DNA of 64,000 bases from positions 15,615,916-15,679,915 of the forward strand of contig OX457027.1 of the NCBI GenBank assembly GCA_949752745.1, given 5' to 3'. The notes under the pieces were generated by a model. The model did no database searches and was not told the DNA's origin. It saw only the letters and a program-made list of their open reading frames with translations. This document shows positions 10,800 to 23,480 of this stretch, piece after piece. This stretch comes from Protula sp. h YS-2021 (taxonomy: Eukaryota > Annelida > Polychaeta > Sabellida > Serpulidae). A program made the position numbers and the translations under genes. Position 1 is the stretch's first letter. Each line of letters begins with the position of its first letter.

Positions 10800-12179
10800 G
10801 ATCGATGCGTTTTTGTGTCATTGACAAGTCAGGTGCTGTTTGCCTTTCCTTCGTCGTCGCTCATTATGAAAGTTCTTGTGAAGGTTTGACACGAGAAGCC
10901 TCGGCGCCTACTATTGTTGGCTCCCGATCTTCCAGAACTGTCTTGGTTTCCTTTGTTGATGCGGTTACCGTGCATCACGTTCCCTTGAAGTGTGGCAGTC
11001 TACGGCAGCCCGACCGAAAGTATTGTCATCCCAACCCTCCGTTGTTTCGACTCAAACTCTGGTGCATATGTTTTCCTTCTTGAAATCCAAAGGGTTCTCA
11101 TGGCGTGTGATTCAGAAAATGGACAGTGTTCACAATGATTCCACTAACAAGGTATACTTGTCGCATTGGCGTTTGTTTAAGGCATGGTGTATGGATAGGG
11201 GAATCGATCCCGTGGTTGCCACAGCAATGGCAGTGGCTGACTTCTTTTTGTATTTGTTCGAAGTCAGAAGAGTTTCGGTTGGATCAAACCTCGGCTTATT
11301 TTGAAAAAGACATCGGGCTATGATTTGTCATCTTCCAAAGTGTTGTTAGAGTTGCTTAGGTCTTTTCAAGTGGAACGACCTATTGCGGATAGAACAGTAG
11401 TGTCCTGGGATTTGTCTTTGGTTTTGAAGTATCTCTCGTAGCCGCTCTTCCATAAGTCGGTTATTTCTGACAAATTACCTACCCTAAAGTGCGTGTTCCT
11501 AGTGGCTTTGGCGTTGGGTAAACGCCGCGGGGAGATACATACTCCGTTGCTCAGGTCAATGGTTCGTGGGAGGAAGTGGTTTTGAAGCCACTACCATTCT
11601 TTTTTTTCTTAAACACATATCATTAGCAAAGGCTTGGGGACGTTTCAGCAGACTGTGAAACCGGCTTTGCCGGGGGTTTGGTGACGTGGTGGTCACCTCG
11701 TCGCTATGTCCCGTCTCCCTCTTACGAGCGTACGTTAAATGGTCGGCTACTTATCGCAGTACGTTGCAGCGTCGTCTGGTTATATCTTTCATGCTTTCGA
11801 TTTATCGAAAGCGTCTATTTCTAATTATATCAAGAAAACTATTTTGTTAGCTTATGATGATATAATTAATGAACCAGAGGATGTAATCCAGAAGCGTTTA
11901 TCGATTAAGGCTCATCAAGTTAGACCTGTAGCGCATTCGTTACGGATCTCTAATGGCGTCTCAATGTGTGAGTTGTTGCGATTGGGCTGTTGGGCCTCTC
12001 CAAACACGTTTATTAAACATTATATCCAAGAGTATATTACGGATACATTAACTAATTTGCATAGTCTTGGACCGTTTTTTGTTGCTGAATCGATGAGTCA
12101 TGATGCTTCTCCCTCTTGCAGGACTCCACAGCATTCTCGTGGGAAGAGGGCTTTCAAGAAAAAGAAGACCGCTAAATAG
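10800..12179 (+). pseudogene. DIRS copy A tyrosine recombinase (frameshifted)
   Basis: This encodes the integrase-equivalent of DIRS elements. The N-terminal DNA-binding half includes SHWRLFKAWCMDRGIDP (11160-11210). The catalytic half has ALGKRRGEIH (arginine I region, about 11508-11537) and the C-terminal block HQVRPVAHSLR (H-x-x-R, about 11911-11943). The block WASPNTFIKHYI (about 11992-12027) carries the expected nucleophile tyrosine. The N-terminal and C-terminal halves are in different frames, and the segment 11300-11740 contains stops. The final open block 11739-12179 runs to a basic tail KRAFKKKKTAK and a TAG stop. Confidence 0.85.
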
Positions 12180-13047
12180 AGTGCGGAGTGGGGAGCAGCT
12201 CCGATGTGCAGCGGCAGTCTGGCGGTTTGGCTATCACATGACTGTTGGTTTGCCGGCCCAATGCAGGGAAATTGTACCATGGTCTTGTTTTTACAGAGCG
12301 GTTTTGCACATGGTACAATATGCTGCGTCGAGTAGGCAGCGGTGCTAGTGGCTTGCTTTGTGTTTCCACATTCTCCTCTTTCTTCTTTGCAAAAGAGGAG
12401 GGGAGCATTAGTATAATAACTAAGTGCGTGTTAACAATGGGCATTTCGTGGTGTAACCCCACTGAATATTGTTAATTGTTGTTAAATGGGCAGTGCGCGG
12501 TGAGACCCCGCTGAAATTAAAAGAAGAAATTGAATTTCCTTCTTTTATTTCTGCCTTGTGTATGGCATAGTGTCTTGTAGACGGTATGTCAACCAACCCG
12601 TATGCATTGGACATTGAATTCCAACCGCCAGTTCTAGTCTCCCATAGTGATGGCTTCGTAGTCTACAAGCTGATATTTTCAAATTAAAACTGAAGCATGT
12701 AATTTCTTAATACTCATTTTTATGAGTAAAATATCTTGTAGACGTAGAAGCCATCACTCAATGTGCACCCACACACACCCCATCAATTGGAATCGTCTGG
12801 TACGATAAGTTGGGTATGGTTTGATCACATGATAGGAACTGCAGCGTGAGCTGATTGGTCGGCTGGTTGAGAGGAATAGCAAACATAGCGACAGGGCACC
12901 TGGTATGAGTACCCATGTGGTGCTATGTGTTCCAAAGAATTTTTTACTATGGATTGCGATAACCAATATAATACATTAGAAAACCCATTGTGGTTGCTTC
13001 TACGTCTACAAGACATTTTACTCATAAAAATGAGTATTTAAATACAG
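12180..13047 (+). repeat. DIRS copy A 3' region: spacer, internal complementary region and right inverted repeat
   Basis: Bases 12180-12635 are non-coding spacer. Bases 12636-12770 hold the internal complementary region: the reverse complement of the element's left end (through CTACAAGCTGATATTTTC) joined at AAAACTGAAG to the reverse complement of its right end (through TTTTATGAGTAAAATATC). Bases 12775-13047 are the right inverted repeat, ending TTTACTCATAAAAATGAG and a short AT tail. Confidence 0.85.
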
Positions 13048-14149
13048 TTTTGTCTCGGAAAATTTCTCTGAAGAAGGTCAAACACAAGATGACGGAAATG
13101 TAAACAAAGGCATTTCTACAACTTATTTACCAATGTGCATATAAAAGATAGATATTTAAGAGTCGACATTTAGTTCAAGGAAGATTTTAGACGTGATTGC
13201 ACTATGTATAATGAAATACAAGAGGACCCAAAGGTTAAACCTCAATAGCTATAGGCTGAGGTCGAATTTATATCACCGTTGGTACTGTTGAAGTGGTAGG
13301 GACTTTATTAGGTAAAACAGATCACATTTCAACCAATGCCCCAGCAAAAGATTGTCACAAGATATATTTCTGGGCATATAAATTACATATTTATCTGAAA
13401 TAAGCACCAAATAACTAGATTTGTGTTTTTTATTTCTCGATTTTTTGAGACGTGTGCTTTTGTACGGTACCTCTGAAGCTTCTCTGATCTGTTTGGAGAG
13501 TGGATTCTCAGTTTCCTGAGAGGCCCAAAAGAATGTACCCAAAGTTAAACTGATATTTTGCTCAAGCAACATTTGAACGCAACTGGTCAAAAAATTATAT
13601 ACCATAGACGTTGATATTAAATAAATATAATTGGACTTGAACAGGTTTTTTTGAAATTCTCACAGAACACTTCAGCTTACAGTAATAAACCTTTTTATAT
13701 TTACAAGCATTGTTACCTTACGTGCTTTCTACGTTTACAGAGAAAGCTTCACATTTTTTGAAGCTTAATTTATTTAACTTCTAATCAAACAAAGTGTTAA
13801 TGTATTTTTTATTTCAAAACCAACACATTATTTAAAAATGCATTTAAGGACAACAGTGGTACATTAGCTCTGTTATATGTTTTATCAACCCACAATGGGA
13901 CACATCCTTGTAAGTAATAGCTAAGTATATAAATATTAAAGGTTCATGTGCAGCAAACACAGCTTAAGCTTTATGCATGAGAGAAATACATTTGAATAGT
14001 TTTGCTTTGCATGCAACACACTTTTTGTTTCCTTTCTTATGAGATCATTATATTCTAGAAAGTATAAATCGAGGAAAAGAACAATACCAAAAAATGCAAT
14101 TAAAACATAATAAAGCGATAAATAGAGGCAAAAATTGGAAACTTATTTT
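13048..14149. other. AT-rich stretch without recognised genes
   Basis: Low-complexity AT-rich DNA between DIRS copy A and piece E. The longest open frame (minus strand, 13273-13605, 110 codons) has no recognisable domain, no splice context and an amino-acid mix typical of AT-rich noise. I see no repeat shared with the rest of the window. Confidence 0.6.
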
Positions 14150-15530
14150 AATTCCCAAAATAGAGGGTTGTACACTACGAAGCAATCAGTATGGGTTTTG
14201 CAATGTGTTAACATTGGTTGTCGCGATCTATATAAAATTATGCGGAATATTACCGCAAATTTAAACGTTTAACTACCTTCTACTGTTGCTATATTTGCAA
14301 TGCGTTGCCAACCTACCGACCACTCAGCGTCGATGAAGGGTCAGTCACTTGATCGAACCATGTCCAACTTACGGCGGGACAGCATTTTCCACCGTCCAAA
14401 TTTTTTTATGACAGATCAAATTCAAGATGAATTGTATATGTTTTGGATATTATTTATCGGCAGTTGTATCTTTATGCAAGTTTGTTTTGTTTACAGATTA
14501 CGGTTGGATGACTTTGCTGATATCAGCCTGTGGTAGTTCTGGGTTTTGTCAAACCGACTTTCGATCGGTAATTGTTTCCCTAACATAAGCTGATAACTTA
14601 AAGTGAGGTGATTTTTCAGGTTTATCTCACAAAGTCTATCTCGAGGGTTTTTCTTATGGTCAGCATGTAGTTCGCATCAAGTCAGCTCTGCAAACAGGAC
14701 AGTTTCAACTTTCCACCATCCTCCTTCCCTTCTGGCAGCAACAGAGCAGTGTGGAGTTTTGGGGCATGAGGTTGAATCCACCATGGTATGCATGCGTTTC
14801 TGCCGTTATCGATACTGCAGCATTTTTTCCGCGAAAGGATTTCATCCATTGACTTTTTTGTGTCAGTGTTGCAGACGTTGGTGTGTTACGTCGACTTGAC
14901 AAAGTACCGAGTACTGGATTCGCTTGCTACCACCTCTGGTATTGAGTCCTCCGCATGGTTGTCTCAACGTCTCAACGTATCTATCAACGAGAATGTGACT
15001 GAATCTCAGTCACATTCAGTCTGTATCACTGCACGAGGTTTCCAAACCAGCTTTGACACTGCTATATAGCTTCTGTAGGGGTTTGTGTACCAGTTTTTTA
15101 CGTAAAATACTTAAATCTTGATGTGTCATCGACACAGTGCCATCGCGTGATCGAGCATGTATCGATACCGTGACAGCAACAATTATCACACTAACATGGT
15201 GGGATACTCATACGCTGATGTCATGACTGGGCATTATAACGGTTGTTACAATGTCAATTATTGCACTGATGTGTGGCCAGTTTGTCTACTCGGGTATATT
15301 CAGCAACTATGCGCCTACTCGTGCTTGTAATGTTCTGTAGCGGTGGCAGGTCGACAATGTAGATGGTTGCCTCTATCATGGATTGATCACGCAGCGAGTC
15401 GCACATGCGGTTTGTCGTGACACGACCAGCAATTGCGGTGTGTCATGTGTGTGTGAGCGGCTGTTACTTTCACGAGTCGTTCATGCAACGAGTCGCCACT
15501 GTCACGATGTGGTAGACGTGTTTTCTGTGC
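14150..15530 (+). mobile_element. DIRS piece E: old left-end and leader remnant
   Basis: The left inverted repeat (14165-14400) and leader are clearly related to copy A but much more diverged. Retained landmarks are TACGAAGCAATCAGTATGG, GGTTGTCGCGATC, GACAGATCAAATTCAAG and CGACTTTCGATCGGTAA (14550-14567). The tail (15120-15520) has repeated CACGAGTCG/GCGAGTCG blocks corresponding to the leader minisatellite. No gag, RT or recombinase follows; the next sequence is a LINE. Confidence 0.75.
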
Positions 15531-17200
15531 AAAGTATATTTTTTATAATTTTGTAAAGGTTCTGAATGGCGAAGCCTACTAAATTTTATATCATTGGACT
15601 TATTTTAAAAACATCCAATTGAGTTTTAAAAAAAGATAAATAAAAAATCGTAAATTATGTGAAACATGGGAAAAGTTCATAAAATAGGACGCAGTGTACT
15701 GAATGTTTTTACAGGGAATATTGATCAAGGATATCAATTAGTCAGCCATAGGATACCTAAGCCCACTATACAGCGGAGACCTCAAATCGAGAATCAGTGT
15801 ATAACAAATGCAACATAATCTGCAATCTAATAGTTAATCAATCACTCCATATAATGGCTATCACCGAGACCTGGATCACCCGACAAATTGACTACGTTAT
15901 CGATCTTATAGCCCCAATGGGATACATTACACACTCGCAACCGCGACAAGTTGGCAGAGGCGGGGGAGTAGACGTGGTGGCAAAATCATCGCTCAAAGTC
16001 TTCTAAGCAAACCGAGCAACTATTCGATACTTTTGATGTGTGCAACGTCCTGATCCCAACTAAGACTAATCCATCGACTCTTATGGTTGTTTATAGACCC
16101 CCTAATAGTCAAAGAACCACATTTATAAAAAGGTTTACACAGAGCCTAGAGGACGCACTGGTAAAGTGTGATCGTTTGCTTGTTTGCGGTGATTTTAACA
16201 TTTATGTTGACAACAATGACGATGCTTTTGCTTAGGATTTTAATGATTCTGTGATATATTTTCCTTGAGACAATACATGAGTGCAACCACACATACTGTA
16301 GGACATACCATTGACCTCATTTTGACTCGTGATGACGACAACCTAGTGTCAACATCAACAACGCCTTTTTTATTAAATGATCACTTCACTGTTCAGACAT
16401 TTTCATCCCTGCCTAAAAGCAGTTTTTCACTAAAACTTCAAAACACGTCAACTTTAGGACATTAACATGGAAAAATTCAAATATGACGTAAAAATAGCTT
16501 GTGATACCTTTCTCCCACCAGAGGAAAACTCAATTTATCAGCTTGTTGGAGAATTTAATAATCTGTTAAAGGCTTCTGTCAATCAACATGCCCCTGTGAA
16601 CAGAAAGACTACCCGCATAAGACCAGCCAGTCCATGGTATGACGCAGAAATGTACGAAATGAGACGGATAAAAAGATGTTTAGAAAGCGTTCTAAGAAAC
16701 AAAGTGATCTTGCGAGAAGCCTTCAGTTCCTTACTGGACAGCAATATTTTCAACGCCTCGTAAATGATAACTACGGAAACCAAAGGGGACTCTTCCGAAT
16801 ATTTAAACGCATATGTAGCAAGACTTCTGAAGTTCAACTTCCTGAGCATGAGTCACCAAGCTTGTCGATGATTTTTTCAACATTCTTTGAAGACAAGATA
16901 TAAAAAATTGTCGTTATTGAAGATATGCCTTGATGAGGTAGTACCAGTTATAACCGCAATATCTAATCAATCACTCAGCGAGGGAATTGTTCCTTTATCA
17001 TTCAAAGAGGCAATAATCACACCAATAATGAAAAAGCCAAACGGTAGAACATCATTTTCAAAGTACCGTCCAGTGTCAAATCTTTCATTTTTGAGCAAAC
17101 CGTTAGAATCATTGTTTGAATAACAACCTAATAGATCCATATCAATCGGCATACAGAAAGAGGCATTCTACAGAGACTGCACTACTGAAAATATTCGACT

Positions 17201-18400
17201 AGTTGTTCACCAGCATGGATAGTCAGAAGGTATCAATTTTAACATTATTAGATCTCAGTGCAACATTTGACACAGTAATATGCCGCTGGATAGATTACAC
17301 GCATTATTCAGTATAAAAGAGACTACACTTGCATGGTTTACATCTTACCTACCAAATCATCGTCAACATGTCAAAATTGATCAATCTCGGTTAAAGGCGC
17401 GAATGCTTTTAAACGGCGTTCCACAAGGATTAGGACTAGTTTCATGCGCCTATACTTCATACACATGAGAACTAGGATTTATCATATTGATGATGTCGAT
17501 TATTTTGTACCATCTTTTTGCAGATGACACACAAATTAAAAAATCTAAGGATTTATCTTCCCTCGAACATCAACTACAAGCCAAGCAAGCCATTGAAAAC
17601 TGCATAACCAAAGTCTCAAAGTGGATGAACGTCAACAAACTCAAAGTTGTGACAACACAGAGGTGATTCTGATAGGGACTGCGCATCAGTTAAAGAAAGT
17701 GACATTTAGTGCATTGACCGTGGATAGCATTGAGGTAACAACAAAGTCAACAGTGAAAAATTTTGGTATGTTTATTGAGTCAGATCTGAAGATGAAATCA
17801 AGTTGTTCACCAGCATGGATAGTCAGAAGGTATCAATTTTAACATTATTAGATCTCAGTGCAACATTTGACACAGTAATATGCCGCTGGATAGATTACAC
17901 GCATTATTCAGTGTAAAAGAGACTACACTTACATGGTTTACATCTTACCTACCAAATCATCGTCAACATGTCAAAATTGATCAATCTCGGTTAAAGGCGC
18001 GAATGCTTTTAAACGGCGTTCCACAAGGATTAGGACTAGTTTCATGGGCCTATACTTCATACACATGAGAACTAGGATTTATCATATTGATGATGTCGAT
18101 TATTTTGTACCATCTTTTTGCAGATGACACACAAATTAAAAAATTTAAGGATTTATCTTCCCTCGAACATCAACTACAAGCCAAGCAAGCCATTGAAAAC
18201 TGCATAACCAAAGTCTCAAAGTGGATGAACGTCAACAAACTCAAAGTTGTGACAACACAGAGGTGATTCTGATAGGGACTGCGCATCAGTTAAAGAAAGT
18301 GACATTTAGTGCATTGACCGTGGATAGCATTGAGGTAACAACAAAGTCAACAGTGAAAAATTTGGGTATGTTTATTGAGTCAGATCTGAAGATGAAATCA
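17201..18400 (+). repeat. Exact 600-bp tandem duplication within the LINE RT
   Basis: Unit 1 is 17201-17800 and unit 2 is 17801-18400, both starting AGTTGTTCACCAGCATGG. I count 5 substitutions and no indel across 600 positions (under 1%), far less than the decay of the LINE itself. The unit covers the RT segment from the active-site-A-like LLDLSATFDT region through FADD and the following conserved block. Because 600 is a multiple of three, the frame is kept. Confidence 0.93.
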
Positions 18401-19055
18401 ATGAAGTCAAAACATCTACATGCTAAAAACTTTACGAAAATATGTTACAAGATCGGCACTTCATACCGTAGTTCAAGCCTTTGCACTCTCTCGCCTCGAT
18501 TACGCAAACTCGTTATATTTCGGCATACCAGAGTACTTGATCGATAAGTTGCAGTGTGTTCAAAACATGGCAGCTCGCCTCATATACGATTTGGTCACTG
18601 TGATCACATTACTCCCGCGCTCGTCGATCTCCATTGGCTTCGAGTGCGACAACGTATATGCTCCAAATAGTGTGTTGACATACAAATGTCTCCACGACAT
18701 GGCGCCGGAATATCTCAAGACTTTACTGTCTTGAAAAGATCAACCGCGACGACTTCGAGTGATGGGCGAACACTTTAAGTACCGTGAACTCGATTAAAGT
18801 ACGGTAGGAACATATCATTTCATGTAGCAGCACCAAAAATCTAGAACAATCTTCCATGCCACATACAAGAAGACGCAGCGTTAGCTGTTTTTAAATCAAA
18901 ACTAAAATTTTATCTTTTTAAACAAGCATACAGTATTAGCCACTAGTCGCTAATTGTATCGTGCATGTTCTATGTTATTGCTCTATTTAGTATTTGCAGC
19001 GCATAGTATTTAGTATGTACAGCACATGTGTGTTTTTGCGCTCTTTAAGAAATAC

Positions 19056-19162
<107 letters not shown>

Positions 19163-19356
19163 CTCACTCAAATCATTTCATGAGTTTTTATTTTCACTAG
19201 CCATTTTTGCCAAACTGCAAATACTTCTTGTGATATAGTGTATCATGAAGGACTAAATAGCATTTTGCTGTCTTATGCTTAACAGAATTTAATTGATTGT
19301 CATTCTACAAGAAGCCGTTTGATGTAATCCTGGATTCAAGAGAATTCCCGAAATTT
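19163..19356. other. Short unassigned spacer
   Basis: Sequence between the LINE tail and DIRS piece D. I see nothing in it. Confidence 0.6.
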
Positions 19357-20600
19357 CAGTATTAAGAATTTTAATTTCGAAAATATCGGCTTGTAGACTA
19401 CGAAGCCATCACTATGGGTTTTCCAATGTGTTAGCATTGGTTATCGCGATCCATAAAAAAGAATTTTATGAGATAAACCTCTATACATGGGCATCCCTAA
19501 CAGGTGAGCTGTTGCTATGTTTATCCACCTTGTCAACCATCCGACGAATCAGCGTTGTTGCAGTTCCTGTCATGTGATCAAACCATTTCCAACTTATCGC
19601 GATCCGAGTAACAGGAGTTTTTTCTTGACTTACTTTTCAGTAAAGATGACGGATCAAAACCAAGGTAAATGCATACTTGTTGGATATTATTCATCGTGGA
19701 CATTATATTTACGTATACTGTAAGTTTTAACATGTGGTAGTTGTGAGTTTTGTAAGACCGGCTTTCGTTCGGTAAATGCTTCCCTACCATCAAGAACGTA
19801 GTGTCGGCTATGGGTAATAGGCAATGAGATGGTTTCTGGGTGATTTCTTCAGCATTTCCATTTCGAGGGTTTCCCGCATGGTCAGCAAACAGTTTGCATT
19901 GTGTCGGCTCTGAAACAGGGAAGTTTCTACTTTCCACCACCCTTCTTCCCTTATCCTCATTCTGTTTTATAAGGCCATTGGATACGCAGCTATTATAGCT
20001 TAGGAGGCTTGCCTTCCACTGGCTGGATGCTGCAACAACTCTATTGAGTTGCATACACTACCTATTTCTGGTGATAGACACGCCAATAGTTAGTATTGTG
20101 ACGATTTATTATTATTCGAAGAGTGTAGCCGCTTCTGTCCACATATAAATCGATGGGGAATCGATCATGTGGTCATACCTGTGGCGGCTACGACAACTCG
20201 ACACTGTGACGGATCGCCGCAGTACCATCATGGTGCTAACATCGATCACGTGTCTTGGAACGAAGTTATCAGGGGCAATTTCCTCTTGCAATCATATGCT
20301 ATATTTCTAACAACCCGTGGCAGGGACGGGTACGAAAGGACGGTTTAGACATAATACGGGTGGTACAGGCAGTAGTTGCTTTCGTCACGACCCTTAGCAG
20401 TGGCGACTAGGTCAGCGGGTACTCGCTGTTATCACGAGTCGTGTTTGTGGCGGCTTGTAGTGTCACGAGTCGTGTTTGCAGCCACTCGCTGTTGTCACAA
20501 GTCGTGTTTGCAGCGACTCCCTCTTGCAGCGACCCGTGTTCGTGACGGGTCGAACATGCGTCGAGTCACTGATAAAGAGAAGCCTGATTACAGCAGGGTA
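19357..20600 (+). mobile_element. DIRS piece D: left end and leader only
   Basis: Left inverted repeat (19357-19610, with ATTTCGAAAATATCGGC and ATTGGTTATCGCGATCC) and leader (19640-20560) are colinear with copy A 5390-6760, including the leader minisatellite region (20370-20560, ACGAGTCGTGTTTG blocks). It stops near 20600. About 40 bases later the truncated 3' side of copy B begins in the opposite orientation, so D and B together form a head-to-tail-less, outward-capped composite. Confidence 0.8.
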
Positions 20601-20639
20601 ATTCTTTGATGAACTATGACATGGATTATGCTTTTGTTT

Positions 20640-21690
20640 CAATACAACGCATAAATGAGATAAACATACGAAGCTGCAACGTGCTACGATACGTAACCGA
20701 CCGCTTAGCGTAGCAGGGACATGGAACGTACGGACGCTGTATCGATACTCCCACGTGACCTCACCAATGCAAGGCTGGAATCACGAGCTGTTCAAACGTA
20801 CCCAAACCTTTAGACGCAATGTGCGTCTTGCCCAAAAAATACGATAACGGTTTGAGAACAACCGCTTCCCACGAGCCATTAACTTGACTAACAGCGCTTT
20901 GCAAAGCGTGTATTTTCCCGCGGCATTTACCCAACGCCAATGCCACTAGAAACACACACTTTACGGTAAGCAACTTGTCCAAAATGATGGATTAGTATAA
21001 AAGCGGAGATGTGAGATACTTCAAAACCAGTGACAAATCCAAAGACACCACTGACCTATCCGTAAAAGGACGTTCCAGTTGAAAAGATCTAACCAAATCC
21101 GCCAACACTTCACAAGATAACCAATCATACCCCGATGCCGTCTTCAAAATAAACGTGAGAGCCAAGCGGTAAGTCATGATCGATCTAACCGACACCCTCC
21201 TGACCTCGAACAGATACAGAAAAAAGTCGGCCAATGCCGTAGCAGCCACGGGATCGAGACCCTTATCCAAACACCATGACTCGAACAAAAAACCAATACG
21301 ACAAGTACATCTTGTTGGTGGAATCCTTGTGAATTCTGTCCATTCTCTGTAGTACTCGCTGAGAAAACCCCTTCGATTTTAAGAAGAAAAAATTGTGCAC
21401 CAGAGTTTGAGTCGAAACAACTGAGGATTCGGATGATAATGCTGACAATGAGCCTGCTGCATGCTGCCATACTCCAAAGGAACAGGAAAACTCATGACGC
21501 ACGGTAACCGCATCAACAAAGCAAACCAAGACAGTTCTGGAAGACCGAGAGCTAACAACAGGAGGCGCTGAGCCCTCTCCTGCCAAACCTTGATAAGAAC
21601 TTTCATCAGCGGGAACGCAAACAACACTTGCATCGGCCAGTGACACAGCAACGCATCGATCGCTATTGCCTCCACATCCGAACACGGAGA
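20640..21690 (-). pseudogene. DIRS copy B tyrosine recombinase, 3'-truncated
   Basis: N-terminal half with KDSTNKMYLSYW and CLDKGLDPVAATALADFFLY (21290-21240). The arginine I region VALALGKCRGKIHALQ lies at 20960-20905; the expected RRGE has become CRGK, so the arginine and glutamate context is altered. It then runs to GTFEQLVIPALHW at 20765 and stops aligning near 20640. One frame change lies near 21270. Confidence 0.8.
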
Positions 21691-21699
21691 TATGTACGC

Positions 21700-23480
21700 C
21701 GGAAGACGATAATTGAGCCTGTTGGCAAACAAATCTACCTGAGGTGCACCCAACGGAGACTACGAGGCAATCAATCGAACCTTGTAATCAATCGAAACTT
21801 GTAATCCCACTTGGTATGAACATCCTTACCCGTCCGGGATGATAAGTCCGCTAGAACATTCAGACTGCCGGCAATGTGAGAAGACTGAATGAAGAATCGA
21901 CACTCCCGCGCAAGCAATAAGACCTGTTTTGTGAGACGAGACAACATGGGTGAGCGAGTGTCGCCTGCTTAGTCAAATACGAAACCACCGTCTGATTGTC
22001 TACGAGAAACTGAACCACATGACAGCTGAGAGATGTTTGCAGAGTTTGACAAGCTATCAAAACCGCCTTCATTTCCAGTACATTGATATGCAAGCGTTGT
22101 TCGTGATCTGACCACGAGCCCTTCGACATGCAACCTTGGAAAACAACACCCCACCCGATGCAAGAAGCGTCCGTCTGCACTTGCCTCGATGGAGCTGGGA
22201 GAATAAAGGGAACACCGATCAAGAGATTGGGTTGACACGACCACCAATCCAGATCCCTGAGAGCTAGCAACGACAACCTTAAGCGACGTCTCGGCAACCT
22301 GCCCTGACGCAAAGCCTTCAAGACCATACGCTGAAACTTCCCAAAAATGACACCTGCCCAGCTCGACCGTCTTTTCTGTTGCGACTAACAAACCATGAAG
22401 ATACTCTAGCTGAATTACCCGACTCTTGGACGTAGAGGCAATCGTAGCAATGAGTGACATTATTTGTTTGTGTGGGAAGCGCTCTGGCACACAACCCTAG
22501 AAAGTCTATTTTCTGACTGGGAACCAGCTCCGACTTTTTGTGATTGACCAGTACACCAAGAACCCCCCCCCCCACCACAGCGACCTAACAGAACATTTAA
22601 CTGTGTTAGGAGCAACTGCCTGTCTGCATTTACTAACAGCCAAAAGTCTAGATATTGGAACAATAGCAACTCCACCACAGTGACCCCACCACTTGAGTAC
22701 CTTCATAACTTGTATAATCACAAACGGGGTCGTTGACAATCCAAACGGGAGGGTGAGAAACCAATAATTCTGATCCCGGACCGTAAATGTGAGAAACCGA
22801 CGAGCGGACTTGCGCATCGGAATGTGCAGATATGCATCGGACATATCCACCGGCACCGCCTACATCCCCTGACTAAGCGTCGAATTGATCATCTTGGGCG
22901 TATCCATCGTGAACGATATAAGATGGAGAAACTGATTGAGTTGCGGTAATTCTTTGACAAGTCGACAACCCCCTGAATTTTTCTGTACGAGAAAGACACG
23001 ACTGAAAAACGCAGATGTGCCTACTGGCATCTTTTCTACATCTCTCTTGTCTAGAAGCTCCTGAACCATCTGTTGCAACACAAGTTGCTTCTCTGGATTT
23101 TGATCGTACTTCTTGACTAAAGAAGGATTGGGAAGCTTGGCCAGCGGTAGACGAATTTGGCCGAGCAGACCTGTCCCTCGCAAAGGACAAAGGGTAACCC
23201 TATGTCCACCAACGGACTACATTTTTGGGAGTTACCAGAGCTTGCCAGGCTTGCCAAAAATTCTTTAGCCTTTCCCCTACGGGAACATTTTACCTTCGAT
23301 TCGTGACAATGACCACCCAATTCCTGGCAAGAACCGAAAGTATCTGGCAGAGATAGTCGTGCAATCTGTGCCGGATACTTCAATCGGTTGCTACCACTGC
23401 TTAGGAGTGGCATCCTGCTTTTTGTATCCAATTTGTTCTTCTTTGGCTGGAGGGTCGAAACTGGAGTCGCACTCATCCTC
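21700..23480 (-). pseudogene. DIRS copy B RT-RNase H
   Basis: RT motifs read from high to low coordinates: VFLVQKNSGGCRLVKELPQL (23000-22940), VDMSDAYLHIPMRKSARRF (22855-22800), WFLTLPFGLSTTPF (22765-22725) and FQYLDFWLLVNADRQ (about 22662-22618, YIDD changed to YLDF). RNase H: QTDASCIGWG (22180-22150), LHINVLEMKAVLIACQTL (22095-22040) and FLVDNQTVVSYLTKQ (22010-21965). A C-run (22564-22573) and several indels break the frame. Confidence 0.82.

Larger units (their letters stand above)
5390..13047 (+). mobile_element. DIRS-type retrotransposon copy A (both ends present, coding decayed)
   Basis: This 7.66-kb element has DIRS architecture: left inverted terminal repeat (5390-5625), leader with minisatellite, gag-like region, reverse transcriptase-RNase H, tyrosine recombinase, internal complementary region (12636-12770) and right inverted repeat (12775-13047). 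The internal region is the reverse complement of the left end followed directly by that of the right end, the feature thought to template joining of DIRS ends into a circle. It lacks long terminal repeats and an integrase. The heptamer CAGTTTT lies at the left edge (5387-5393), at the right edge (13045-13051) and at the copied end-to-end junction. Every coding region has frameshifts or stops, so this copy looks inactive. Confidence 0.9.

Noticed and set aside
13273..13605. 110-codon minus-strand open frame
   Set aside because: No recognisable domain, AT-rich composition, no splice or promoter support.
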